Of a stretch of 14,123 nt of DNA, positions 1-7,044 are shown one piece after another. Below the pieces are notes generated by a model. It made no database searches, was not told the DNA's origin, and saw nothing but the letters and a program-made list of their open reading frames with translations. The stretch comes from SG8-40 sp035528435 (lineage in GTDB: Bacteria > Pseudomonadota > Gammaproteobacteria > Burkholderiales > Eutrophovitaceae). The position numbers were made by a program, and so were the translations under genes. Position 1 is the first letter of the stretch, and each line of letters begins with the position of its first letter. The stretch covers positions 1 to 14,123 of the forward strand of contig DATKYN010000061.1 in NCBI GenBank assembly GCA_035528435.1, given 5' to 3'.

Positions 1-13
1 CCCAGGCAGAGAC

Positions 14-38
14 CGGGACCGTTCAGTCAACGGGCCCG
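14..38 (-). terminator. Stem-loop just downstream of amt, possible terminator
   Basis: An inverted repeat with 10-bp arms (14-23 and 29-38, one mismatch) and a 5-nt loop starts about 16 bp past the amt stop codon. It is GC-rich and terminator-like, but the minus-strand sequence after it has no run of T. It could therefore be an mRNA 3' end stabiliser or a weak or Rho-assisted terminator. The sequence CGGGACCGT also recurs as a direct repeat at 14-22 and 37-45. Confidence 0.4.
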
Positions 39-53
39 GGACCGTGCATGTAA

Positions 54-1256
54 TTACCAGCCTGCTTCCTTTTCCGGTGAACTCGAAATCTTGTGTATTG
101 CGAGATCTGCGCCCATAAACTCTTCTTCAGGATCCAGGCGAATACCCATGGTCTTTTTCAGAATACCGTAAACGATCACACCACCCAGCAATGCAACGGC
201 CACACCGGCCATCGTGCCAACCAGTTGCGACATAAACGACACACCTCCCAGTCCGCCCAGAGCCTCGAGCCCGAAAATTCCGGCAGCAAGACCACCCCAG
301 GCACCACAAAGGCCATGCAACGGCCAGACGCCGAGCACATCATCGATTTTCCAGCGGTTCTGCGTCATCGTGAAAAACACCACAAACAACACACCGGCCA
401 CTGCACCGGTCGCAAGCGCCCCGAGAGGATGCATGATGTCGGAGCCGGCACAAACGGCAACGAGCCCTGCCAAGGGCCCGTTGTGAACGAATCCCGGGTC
501 ATTACGTCCGGCAATCAGCGCAGCCAGCGTGCCACCAACCATTGCCATCAGGGAATTCAGCGCAACCAGACCACTGATGCCATCCAGCGTCTGGGCCGAC
601 ATGACGTTAAACCCGAACCAGCCGACCGTCAGCATCCACGCCCCCAGCGCCAGAAACGGAATGCTGGAAGGCGGATGCGCGGAGACTTGGCCGCTTTGTT
701 TGTAACGCCCCCGTCGCGCGCCGAGCAGCAGAACTGCAGCCAGCGCGATCCAGCCACCCATGGCGTGTACTACAACGGAACCGGCAAAATCGCGCATCGG
801 CGCGCCAAAACTTGATTCGAGCCAGGCCTGGAATCCCAGGTTGCCATTCCACACGATGCCTTCGAAAAACGGATACACCAGCGCGACCAGGAAAGCACTC
901 GCAATCAGTTGCGGATAGAACTTCGCCCGCTCGGCAATGCCACCGGAAATAATTGCCGGGATCGCCGCTGCAAAAGTCAAAAGAAAGAAAAACTTTACCA
1001 GCTCGTAACCGCTCTGCTCAGCCAGCGTCGTCGCACTGACCATAAACCCGGAGCCATAGGCGAGCGTATATCCCACCAGGAAATAAACGATCGTGGAAAT
1101 GGAAAAATCGCACAGAATCTTGACCAGCGCGTTGACCTGATTCTTCTTGCGCACCGTACCTACCTCTAGAAAGGCAAAACCGCCGTGCATTGCCAGCACC
1201 ATGATGGCGCCCAGCAAAATGAACAATACGTCTGCCGGTGTGTTCACCGCATCCAT
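54..1256 (-). CDS. amt: Ammonium transporter, Amt family
   Basis: An inner-membrane channel of the Amt/Mep/Rh family that takes up ammonium, normally as a trimer with 11 membrane helices per subunit. The 400 residues are almost entirely hydrophobic helices, the usual length for the mature protein. Pore residues known from E. coli AmtB can be placed: Phe gate F95 and F216 (in WFGFN), W136, D156 in DFAG, the twin histidines H164 and H314, and S220. The first helix reads GGFAFLEVGTVRKKN, which is nearer to the AMT1-like pattern than to the AmtB pattern PGLALFYGG. A strong Shine-Dalgarno (GGAGGGGG, minus strand, 1261-1268) fixes the ATG at 1256. No glnK lies upstream; the downstream side is outside the window. 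Control is probably by sigma-54 and NtrC (separate entries). Confidence 0.96.
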   Translation of the reverse strand: MDAVNTPADVLFILLGAIMVLAMHGGFAFLEVGTVRKKNQVNALVKILCDFSISTIVYFLVGYTLAYGSGFMVSATTLAEQSGYELVKFFFLLTFAAAIPAIISGGIAERAKFYPQLIASAFLVALVYPFFEGIVWNGNLGFQAWLESSFGAPMRDFAGSVVVHAMGGWIALAAVLLLGARRGRYKQSGQVSAHPPSSIPFLALGAWMLTVGWFGFNVMSAQTLDGISGLVALNSLMAMVGGTLAALIAGRNDPGFVHNGPLAGLVAVCAGSDIMHPLGALATGAVAGVLFVVFFTMTQNRWKIDDVLGVWPLHGLCGAWGGLAAGIFGLEALGGLGGVSFMSQLVGTMAGVAVALLGGVIVYGILKKTMGIRLDPEEEFMGADLAIHKISSSPEKEAGW

Positions 1257-1309
1257 AATTCCCCCTCCGATTTTTTATATTTGGAACCACGCAAACCGCC
1301 TAGCCGAAG

Positions 1310-1324
1310 GCAAGAGTCGTTCCG
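1310..1324 (-). promoter_or_regulatory. Sigma-54 promoter of amt
   Basis: On the minus strand the sequence reads CGGAACGACTCTTGC. Against the sigma-54 consensus TGGCACG-N4-TTGC it keeps the GG at -24, the ACG, the TTGC at -12 and the exact 10-bp GG-to-GC spacing; two positions differ (C for T, A for C). The predicted transcript start is near 1298, giving a leader of about 40 nt that includes the amt Shine-Dalgarno. Two NtrC-like dyads sit at the expected enhancer distance upstream. The match is read from sequence; its use by sigma-54 is inferred. Confidence 0.62.
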
Positions 1325-1376
1325 TTGATCCAACTCATTGAAATCAAAGAGTTATAGAAAAGAAAAGCACGGTGAA

Positions 1377-1394
1377 TGCGCTATGTTGGTGCGC
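1377..1394. promoter_or_regulatory. NtrC-like enhancer site, promoter-proximal
   Basis: TGCGCTATGTTGGTGCGC matches the enteric NtrC site pattern (TGCACYA-N3-TGGTGCA) with A-to-G at one position of each half. The halves GCGC and GTGC are 7 bp apart, as in glnA sites. Its centre (about 1385) lies about 87 bp upstream of the predicted amt start. Confidence 0.58.
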
Positions 1395-1407
1395 TTCGCT
1401 GATTTAA

Positions 1408-1425
1408 CGCACCATTTCTGTGCGC
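1408..1425. promoter_or_regulatory. NtrC-like enhancer site, promoter-distal
   Basis: CGCACCATTTCTGTGCGC has perfect GCAC and GTGC halves with the same 7-bp spacing as the neighbouring site. It lies 31 bp (about three helical turns) further upstream, centred about 118 bp from the predicted amt start. Tandem sites on one face of the helix are what cooperative NtrC binding needs. A role in the divergent gspE-like gene cannot be excluded. Confidence 0.58.
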
Positions 1426-1469
1426 CTTTCCAATCAAAGGCCACCGGTATCAAGTGACCCGGCTCTCTC

Positions 1470-1499
1470 TTGGTTCGCTATTTGCGAGCAGTTTATAGT
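1470..1499 (+). promoter_or_regulatory. Candidate sigma-70 promoter of the GspE-like gene
   Basis: TTGGTT (1470-1475) and TATAGT (1494-1499) are spaced by 18 bp, about 60 bp upstream of the ATG at 1559. The -10 box has five of six consensus bases and the -35 four of six. It is the best candidate I found in the divergent spacer, but such matches also occur by chance. Confidence 0.35.
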
Positions 1500-1558
1500 G
1501 ACAGACGCTGCGCGCTCTGACGTATTTCCTTCTCCAACCTATCTCGGCCCGCGAAACT

Positions 1559-3388
1559 ATGCCCGCAAACATCCAGCATCGGACAGATAACATCGCCCGT
1601 GGTGACCGCCTCCTGACCCTGGAGTGGGTGCTACAGCAACTCATCGCCGACGGAGTTGTAACAGCAGATAACGCGAAGCCTCTGCAGCAGGTCTCAAAAG
1701 CTCGCAGTAGTGCAAGCCACCCCTTGCTCATCATTTCCGAGCAAAAATGGCCGGACCCACAGAAGAAAAACAAACCGCTCACCCTTGAGCGCCTGACGGA
1801 GTGGCTGGCCGAAAAAACGGAAATTGATTACCGGCACATTGATCCGTTCAAAATCGATTTCGCGGTGGTTACCAAGCTGATCTCGAATGCATACGCGTCC
1901 CGTTTTCGCATTCTGCCGCTCAACGTGACGGCAACTGAAGCGGTATTCGCGACTTGCGAACCGTTCGTGAGGGATTGGGAAGAAGAGCTCGCAAAAGTAC
2001 TGCGCGTCAAAATCAAACGGGTTATCGCCAATCCCCGGGACATCGACAACTATCTGGTTGAATTCTATAACCTGGCGAACTCGGTCCAGGGTGCGAGCAA
2101 GGAGCACGGCGCAAATCTGTCGGACATCGCCAACTTTGAGCAACTTGTACAACTCGGACAAAGCGGCAATCTGGACGCCAACGACCAGCACGTCGTCAAA
2201 CTGGTGGACTGGCTACTGCAGTATGCATTCGAACAGCGCGCCAGCGATATCCATGTCGAGCCGCGGCGCGAATTTGCCAACGTGCGCTTTCGCATAGATG
2301 GCCTGCTGCATCAGGTCTACCAGATTCCGATGCCCGTCATCGCAGCGATGACGAGCCGCATCAAGATTCTCGGGCGTATGGACGTGGTCGAAAAACGCCG
2401 CCCCCAGGACGGCCGTATCAAAACGCGTAATGCCGAAGGTGACGAAATCGAACTGCGGCTATCCACCATGCCAACCGCGTTCGGCGAAAAGTTCGTCATG
2501 CGAATATTCAACCCGGACGTGCTACTCAAGGACTTTCGCCAACTGGGTATTTCGGGAAAAGACCGGGAGCGCTGGGAGAGCGTCGTTTCCCAGCCGCACG
2601 GCATCATACTCGTCACCGGTCCAACCGGTTCCGGCAAAACCACCACCCTCTACTCGACACTGAAGCAACTCGCCAAGCCCGAAGTCAACGTATGCACCGT
2701 AGAGGATCCGATCGAAATGATCGAACCCGCGTTCAACCAGATGCAAGTGCAATCGGGTATCGGGCTCAGCTTCTCTTCGGGCGTGCGAACGCTGCTGCGT
2801 CAAGACCCGGACATCATCATGGTTGGCGAGATTCGCGATCGAGAAACGGCCGAGATGGCCATTCAGGCCGCCCTGACCGGCCATCTCGTTTTCAGCACGC
2901 TACACACCAATGACGCAGCAGCGGCCATTACACGGTTGCTCGACATCGGCGTACCACCATATTTGCTGCAGTCAACGATTCTTGCCGTGGTTGGACAACG
3001 GCTGCTCAGAACGCTATGTCCACATTGCCAGAAAAGCACGACTATTGATGACGCTGCCTGGCAGAGCCTCATCAGACCGTGGCAGTCCGAGAAACCGGCA
3101 AGCGTGAACGAAGCCACGGGCTGCCTGGAATGCCGGATGACCGGATACAAGGGTCGGCTTGGCATCTATGAAATCATGACCATGACGAACGGTCTGCGAG
3201 GTCACATCCGCGAAAATGCCGATGTCGAAGAACTGCGCCAGCAAAGCTACCGCGACGGAATGAAACCCTTGCGCATCAACGGTGCCCTGAAGGTGGCGAG
3301 TGGCGTTACAACAGTTGCGGAAGTTCTCAGCATCACGCCATCGCCCCCGGCCGAACTGCGCCAATCACCCAGGCTCGCTACAGACTGA
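1559..3388 (+). CDS. Orphan GspE/PilB-family type II secretion / type IV pilus assembly ATPase
   Basis: A hexameric cytoplasmic ATPase of the GspE/PulE/PilB family, which drives pseudopilus or pilus extension and type II secretion. The 609 residues hold an N-terminal MshEN/T2SSE_N-like region (roughly 75-175) and the ATPase core. That core has Walker A GPTGSGKTTT at 354-363, a Walker B region beginning DPDIIMVGE at 416, and the His box TGHLVFSTLHTND. The zinc-binding cysteines of this family are at C487/C490 and C522/C525. The C-terminal tail is rich in Pro and Ser. No gspF, pilC, pilD or pseudopilin gene lies beside it, so its partner machine must be encoded elsewhere. The ATG at 1559 lacks a clear Shine-Dalgarno, so the start is less sure than the rest. 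GspE versus PilB cannot be decided from context. Confidence 0.92.
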   Translation: MPANIQHRTDNIARGDRLLTLEWVLQQLIADGVVTADNAKPLQQVSKARSSASHPLLIISEQKWPDPQKKNKPLTLERLTEWLAEKTEIDYRHIDPFKIDFAVVTKLISNAYASRFRILPLNVTATEAVFATCEPFVRDWEEELAKVLRVKIKRVIANPRDIDNYLVEFYNLANSVQGASKEHGANLSDIANFEQLVQLGQSGNLDANDQHVVKLVDWLLQYAFEQRASDIHVEPRREFANVRFRIDGLLHQVYQIPMPVIAAMTSRIKILGRMDVVEKRRPQDGRIKTRNAEGDEIELRLSTMPTAFGEKFVMRIFNPDVLLKDFRQLGISGKDRERWESVVSQPHGIILVTGPTGSGKTTTLYSTLKQLAKPEVNVCTVEDPIEMIEPAFNQMQVQSGIGLSFSSGVRTLLRQDPDIIMVGEIRDRETAEMAIQAALTGHLVFSTLHTNDAAAAITRLLDIGVPPYLLQSTILAVVGQRLLRTLCPHCQKSTTIDDAAWQSLIRPWQSEKPASVNEATGCLECRMTGYKGRLGIYEIMTMTNGLRGHIRENADVEELRQQSYRDGMKPLRINGALKVASGVTTVAEVLSITPSPPAELRQSPRLATD

Positions 3389-3433
3389 CATAATTTTCAG
3401 CTCCGGTTTTTGTCGCCCTGCTGCCTCACTCAA

Positions 3434-3862
3434 ATGAAAAGCACTCTGAAATCCGGCCTGACCCACCGGCACACCTTCACCATTCCCGCGAACAAAACCG
3501 TTGCGCACCTGTATCCCGAATCGGACATGTTTCGTGAAATGCCGGACGTTCTGGCAACGGGCTTCATGGTCGGCTTGCTTGAGTGGGCCTGTATCGAATT
3601 GCTCCGCCCCCACCTTGACTGGCCGGCGGAGCAGTCTCTTGGAACCCATGTCGACTTCTCCCATCTTGCCGCCACGCCGCCGGGGTTAACGGTTACCGTC
3701 GATGCCACCCTGGAATCCATAGAAGGGCGAAAACTGGTCTTTTCAGTAGTCGCCCACGATGGTATCGATACCATCTCCACGGGCAGGCACGAGCGCGTTC
3801 TCATCGACGCTGCACGGTTTGGCAGCAAACTCGCAGCAAAACAAATTTCCAGGAAGACCTGA
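3434..3862 (+). CDS. FlK-like hot-dog thioesterase (fluoroacetyl-CoA thioesterase family)
   Basis: A 142-residue single-domain hot-dog fold protein that should hydrolyse a small acyl-CoA in the cytoplasm. From memory of Streptomyces cattleya FlK, the resemblance runs nearly end to end. It includes KTVAHLYPES, TGFMVGLLEWAC, AATPPGLTVTV and AHDGID, with the same numbering up to the active site. The FlK catalytic residues are present as T42, E50 and H77 (one residue inserted relative to FlK H76). F33 is kept, but the FlK lid residue F36 is M36, so fluoroacetyl-CoA selectivity should not be assumed. The ATG at 3434 fits the family N-terminus; a TTG at 3410 in frame is less likely. It lies 45 bp behind the secretion ATPase gene with no evident Shine-Dalgarno, and converges with the VWA gene 22 bp away. 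Confidence 0.8.
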   Translation: MKSTLKSGLTHRHTFTIPANKTVAHLYPESDMFREMPDVLATGFMVGLLEWACIELLRPHLDWPAEQSLGTHVDFSHLAATPPGLTVTVDATLESIEGRKLVFSVVAHDGIDTISTGRHERVLIDAARFGSKLAAKQISRKT

Positions 3863-3884
3863 AGGACGGCGAGCGCCCGGCACC

Positions 3885-5063
3885 CTACTTCGTCAGACGG
3901 CGCATCGCGCCTTGCAGTCCGTCGAGCGTCAACGAATACATCCGCTCCTCCATCAGATCGCCAATCATGGTGATCGATTCGTAATAAGGCCAGCGTTCCT
4001 CCGGCGTCGGATTGATCCATACCGCCTTGTCATACACATCCAGCATGCGTTTCAACCAGACCGCGCCCGCCTCTTCGTTGTGGTGCTCTACGCTGCCGCC
4101 CGGATAGGCGATTTCGTACGGGCTCATTGCCGCATCGCCGACAAACACCAGCTTGTAGTCATGACTGTATTTGTGAAGGATCTGCATCAACGGAATGCGC
4201 TCACTGTTACGCCGCCGGTTGTCCTTCCAGACCGACTCGTAGACAAAATTGTGAAAATAAAAATACTCAAGGTGCTTGAATTCCGAGCGGGCCGCCGAGA
4301 ACAACTCTTCGCAAGACCGCACGTAGTCGTCCATTGAGCCGCCCACGTCCAGAAAAAGCAGAACTTTCACTGCGTTGTGCCGCTCCGGAACCATCTTCAG
4401 GTCGAGAAAACCCGCGTTACGCGCGGTGGATCGTATCGTATCGTCCAGATCCAGTTCCTCGGCCGCGCCCTCCCGTGCAAAGCGGCGCAACCGTTTCAGC
4501 GCAACCTTGATGTTGCGCGTGCCCAATTCCACCGTGTCGTCGAGATTGCGAAACTCGCGCTTGTCCCATACCTTGACGGCACTTCGATTACGCGAGCCTT
4601 CCTGGCCGATGCGAACGCCTTCAGGGTTGTAACCATAGGCACCAAAAGGTGATGTGCCAGCGGTACCAATCCACTTCGAACCGCCCTGGTGCCGGCCGCG
4701 CTGCTCTTCGAGGCGCTTCTTGAGCGTTTCCATCAACTTCTCCCAACCGCCCAGTGAATCGATCTCCTTCTTTTCCTCTTCAGACAGTAACAACTCGGCC
4801 TGCCGTCGCAACCAGTCCATCGGCACTTCCGCAAACAAATCATCCGGCAGGGCCTGAATGCCGCGAAAATACTCTCCGAATACGCGATCGAAACGGTCGT
4901 AGTTCGACTCGTCCTTGACCAGTGACGTGCGCGCAAGAAAATAAAAATCCTCCATGCTCCCTGCGGCGACATGCTTCTGCAGTCCCTCGATCAGGGTCAG
5001 GTACTCCTTGATCGATGCGGGTATGCCGCCATCACGGAGTTTGAGAAAGAATTCAGTCAGCAT
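3885..5063 (-). CDS. VWA domain protein, CoxE-like
   Basis: A soluble 392-residue protein with a C-terminal von Willebrand factor A domain. CoxE-like proteins work with MoxR AAA+ ATPases to assemble or activate cofactor-containing enzymes. The N-terminal half is helical and charged. A Gly-rich linker (about 135-165) precedes the VWA domain, and the metal-site (MIDAS) motif is DVGGS at 239-243. The usual motif is DxSxS, so the first Ser is replaced by Gly; as I recall this is common in this subfamily and may weaken metal binding. A conserved-looking WINPTPEERWPYYES patch lies near the C-terminus. No Shine-Dalgarno stands out. It follows moxR by 47 bp on the same strand and is surely co-transcribed. 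No CO dehydrogenase, nor or Rubisco genes are near, so the client is unknown. Confidence 0.87.
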   Translation of the reverse strand: MLTEFFLKLRDGGIPASIKEYLTLIEGLQKHVAAGSMEDFYFLARTSLVKDESNYDRFDRVFGEYFRGIQALPDDLFAEVPMDWLRRQAELLLSEEEKKEIDSLGGWEKLMETLKKRLEEQRGRHQGGSKWIGTAGTSPFGAYGYNPEGVRIGQEGSRNRSAVKVWDKREFRNLDDTVELGTRNIKVALKRLRRFAREGAAEELDLDDTIRSTARNAGFLDLKMVPERHNAVKVLLFLDVGGSMDDYVRSCEELFSAARSEFKHLEYFYFHNFVYESVWKDNRRRNSERIPLMQILHKYSHDYKLVFVGDAAMSPYEIAYPGGSVEHHNEEAGAVWLKRMLDVYDKAVWINPTPEERWPYYESITMIGDLMEERMYSLTLDGLQGAMRRLTK

Positions 5064-5110
5064 GTCGCATCAACCCGCCGGCTGTTCAGTCTGGAAAGGA
5101 AGGGAAGCGA

Positions 5111-5953
5111 TCAACGGTCACGACGCGACATGAATACCAGGCGTTCAAACAGGTGTACGTCCTGCTCGTTTTTCAACAGCGCACCGGCCAGCGGCGGAAT
5201 CAGCTTGCGCTTATCGTCCGAGCGTAAGGCCTCGGGAGAAATATCTTCAGCCATCAGCAATTTGAGCCAGTCGAGCAATTCCGAAGTTGACGGTTTCTTC
5301 TTCAGTCCCGGCACCTCGCGAATATCAAAGAACACCTCGAGCGCTTCTCGCAGCAGCAGTTTCTTCACACCGGGAAAGTGCACATCAACGATCCTCGCCA
5401 TCGTGTCCTTGTCGGGGAAGCGGATGTAATGGAAGAAACACCGGCGCAGGAACGCATCGGGGAGATCTTTTTCATTATTGCTGGTGATGATGATGACCGG
5501 CCGGTTCTTCGCTTTCACCAGTTGCCGCGTCTCGTATACATAGAACTCCATGCGGTCGAGTTCCCTGAGCAAGTCGTTCGGAAACTCGATATCTGCCTTG
5601 TCGACCTCGTCGATCAGGACAACTGCCGGCGACTCCGATTCAAACGCTTCCCATAGCGGACCGCGAACAATATAGTTTGAAATGTCATGAACCTTGTCTT
5701 CTCCCAGTTGCGAGTCGCGCAACCTCGATACGGCATCGTACTCATAGAGCCCCTGCTGGGCTTTGGAGGTAGACTTGATATGCCACTGGAACAGGGGCCG
5801 GTTCAATGACTTTGCCACCTCAACGGCGAGCATGGTCTTGCCCGTGCCCGGCTCACCCTTGATGAGCAGCGGCCTTTCCAGCGTCACGGCGGCATTAACC
5901 GCCATCGTCAGGTCGTCGCTGGCGACATAGTTATCGGTTCCCGTAAATTTCAT
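5111..5953 (-). CDS. MoxR-family AAA+ ATPase
   Basis: A 280-residue cytoplasmic AAA+ ATPase of the MoxR/CoxD type, which acts as a chaperone that remodels a target complex together with a VWA partner. Walker A is GEPGTGKT at 33-40 and Walker B VVLIDE at 111-116. Sensor 1 is TSNN at 157-160, followed by the LRRC arginine-finger region at 169-172. Its size and that of its VWA partner fit the CoxD-CoxE pair better than CbbQ-CbbO, whose VWA partner is about twice as long. The ATG at 5953 has no strong Shine-Dalgarno, but the protein begins where the family does. It is the first gene of a two-gene unit, with a perfect TATAAT about 34 bp upstream. Confidence 0.93.
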   Translation of the reverse strand: MKFTGTDNYVASDDLTMAVNAAVTLERPLLIKGEPGTGKTMLAVEVAKSLNRPLFQWHIKSTSKAQQGLYEYDAVSRLRDSQLGEDKVHDISNYIVRGPLWEAFESESPAVVLIDEVDKADIEFPNDLLRELDRMEFYVYETRQLVKAKNRPVIIITSNNEKDLPDAFLRRCFFHYIRFPDKDTMARIVDVHFPGVKKLLLREALEVFFDIREVPGLKKKPSTSELLDWLKLLMAEDISPEALRSDDKRKLIPPLAGALLKNEQDVHLFERLVFMSRRDR

Positions 5954-5986
5954 GAATGTGAGTACTTGGATGATTTGAGTATGTGC

Positions 5987-5992
5987 ATTATA
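5987..5992 (-). promoter_or_regulatory. -10 box facing moxR
   Basis: On the minus strand this is a perfect TATAAT, 34 bp ahead of the moxR ATG. No good -35 hexamer lies 16-18 bp upstream, so activation or an atypical promoter is possible. Confidence 0.42.
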
Positions 5993-5993
5993 C

Positions 5994-6008
5994 GGTTGGT
6001 ACCCAACC
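5994..6008. promoter_or_regulatory. Palindromic operator candidate in the moxR-hyi spacer
   Basis: GGTTGGTACCCAACC is a perfect dyad with 6-bp arms and a 3-bp centre. It abuts the moxR -10 box and covers the place of the hyi -35 box, so a bound protein could control both directions. A 12-of-15 match to its minus-strand form lies upstream of glxR at 6943-6957. The regulator is unknown; a GntR-family protein is one possibility, without direct support. Confidence 0.5.
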
Positions 6009-6025
6009 CGCTTGTCCCGGCCGTT

Positions 6026-6031
6026 TATAAT
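6026..6031 (+). promoter_or_regulatory. -10 box facing hyi
   Basis: A perfect TATAAT, 49 bp ahead of the hyi start. The -35 position 17 bp upstream falls on the right arm of the dyad and reads CCAACC, far from TTGACA. This suggests a promoter that depends on, or is governed by, the protein bound there. Confidence 0.48.
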
Positions 6032-6080
6032 GCTGCGCTGCTACTGCACAACCGACTCCATCTCAACAGCGAGGTTCTGA

Positions 6081-6857
6081 GTGCCCAAGTTAAACGCCAA
6101 CCTTTCCATGATGTTCAACGAAACCGAATTTCCGGACCGCTTCGATGCGGCTGCCAAGGCAGGCTTCAAAGGCGTCGAATTTCTGTTCCCCTACGCCTTT
6201 GAAAAGGCTTTGATCGAAGAAAAGCTGAAAAGCAACGGTCTCGATATGGTGCTGTTCAACATGCCACCCGGCGACTGGGACGCCGGTGATCGCGGCATGG
6301 CGTGCGATCCGGCCCGCACCGGCGAATTTCAGGACAACGTTGGCAAGGCGCTCGATTACGCGCTGGCACTCAACTGCAAACAACTGCATTGCATGGCAGG
6401 CCTGAAGCCACGCGGTGCCGGCGATGAGCAAATGCGCCAAGCCTATATCGACAACCTGCGATTCGCTGGCAAGGAATTGGCAAAGCACGACATCACGCTG
6501 CTGATCGAGGCAATCAATACGCGTGACATTCCGGGTTTCTATCTCAATTTCTCGGCGCAGGCCTTCGACATCATGCATTACGCGAACGTGCCCAACCTCG
6601 CTTTTCAATACGACATCTATCACATGCAGATCATGGAGGGCGACCTCGCCCTCACAATTGAAAAAAACCTGTCGAAGATCGGACACATGCAGCTCGCTGA
6701 CACACCGGGACGCCATGAACCCGGCAGCGGAGAAATCAACTATCCGTTCCTGTTCGACTTTGTCGACCGTATTGGTTACGACGGCTGGATCGGTTGCGAA
6801 TATCGCCCGGCCGGCGACACGGTAGACGGGCTGGGCTGGGCAAAGCCGTATCTTTGA
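6081..6857 (+). CDS. hyi: Hydroxypyruvate isomerase
   Basis: A cytoplasmic TIM-barrel enzyme that interconverts hydroxypyruvate and tartronate semialdehyde in glyoxylate and glycerate metabolism. At 258 residues it has the same length as E. coli Hyi and matches it along its whole length, for example ANLSMMFNE, VEFLFPY, QYDIYHMQIMEG and GEINYPFLF. The paired acidic catalytic residues of the family fall at E143 (LLIEAI) and E240 (GCEYRP). The start is GTG at 6081, set by the match to the family N-terminus and by GAGG at 6071-6074 with a 6-nt spacer. It heads the glyoxylate cluster, and glxR follows after 187 bp. In many bacteria gcl, hyi and glxR are adjacent; here gcl is absent. Confidence 0.93.
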   Translation: MPKLNANLSMMFNETEFPDRFDAAAKAGFKGVEFLFPYAFEKALIEEKLKSNGLDMVLFNMPPGDWDAGDRGMACDPARTGEFQDNVGKALDYALALNCKQLHCMAGLKPRGAGDEQMRQAYIDNLRFAGKELAKHDITLLIEAINTRDIPGFYLNFSAQAFDIMHYANVPNLAFQYDIYHMQIMEGDLALTIEKNLSKIGHMQLADTPGRHEPGSGEINYPFLFDFVDRIGYDGWIGCEYRPAGDTVDGLGWAKPYL

Positions 6858-6940
6858 AACCGTGTACTGACCACAGGCGCTACGGAGACATCGGAAAAAC
6901 AGAAACATCAGAACGCACCAGGCATCGCGGCTACCGTTTA

Positions 6941-6962
6941 CAGGCTGGGTACCGACAGCCTG
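6941..6962 (+). other. Stem-loop between hyi and glxR with an operator-like core
   Basis: CAGGCTG (6941-6947) and CAGCCTG (6956-6962) form a perfect 7-bp stem with an 8-nt loop containing GGTACC. No T run follows, so it is not a clear terminator. The segment 6943-6957 matches the minus strand of the moxR-hyi dyad at 12 of 15 positions, so it may be a protein-binding site rather than an RNA element. Confidence 0.35.
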
Positions 6963-7044
6963 CTCGCTGTAGAACAAACATCGATTGGGCTTTTTCCGGT
7001 GACTCTGCCAATAACTTCTCAGACAAGAATTCAGGAGACCTTGA

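Noticed and set aside
93..815. 240-codon open frame on the plus strand inside amt
   Set aside because: It lies wholly antisense to a clear ammonium transporter, its product is low-complexity and rich in His, Gln and Arg with no fold, and it has no ribosome site. It is a shadow of the biased codon use.
1291..1305. A second sigma-54-like sequence ahead of amt
   Set aside because: TTTGC and a GG upstream are present on the minus strand, but the GG-to-GC spacing is 11 bp instead of 10 and the CACG part does not match. The element at 1310-1324 fits better.
3434..3862. Fluoroacetate resistance gene flK proper
   Set aside because: The catalytic triad is there, but F36 is Met and no fluorination genes are near, so the specific function is not claimed.
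3885..5953. CbbQ-CbbO Rubisco activase pair
   Set aside because: Tempting beside phosphoglycolate salvage genes, but the VWA protein (392 residues) is about half the size of CbbO and no Rubisco gene is present. The generic CoxD-CoxE type fits better.
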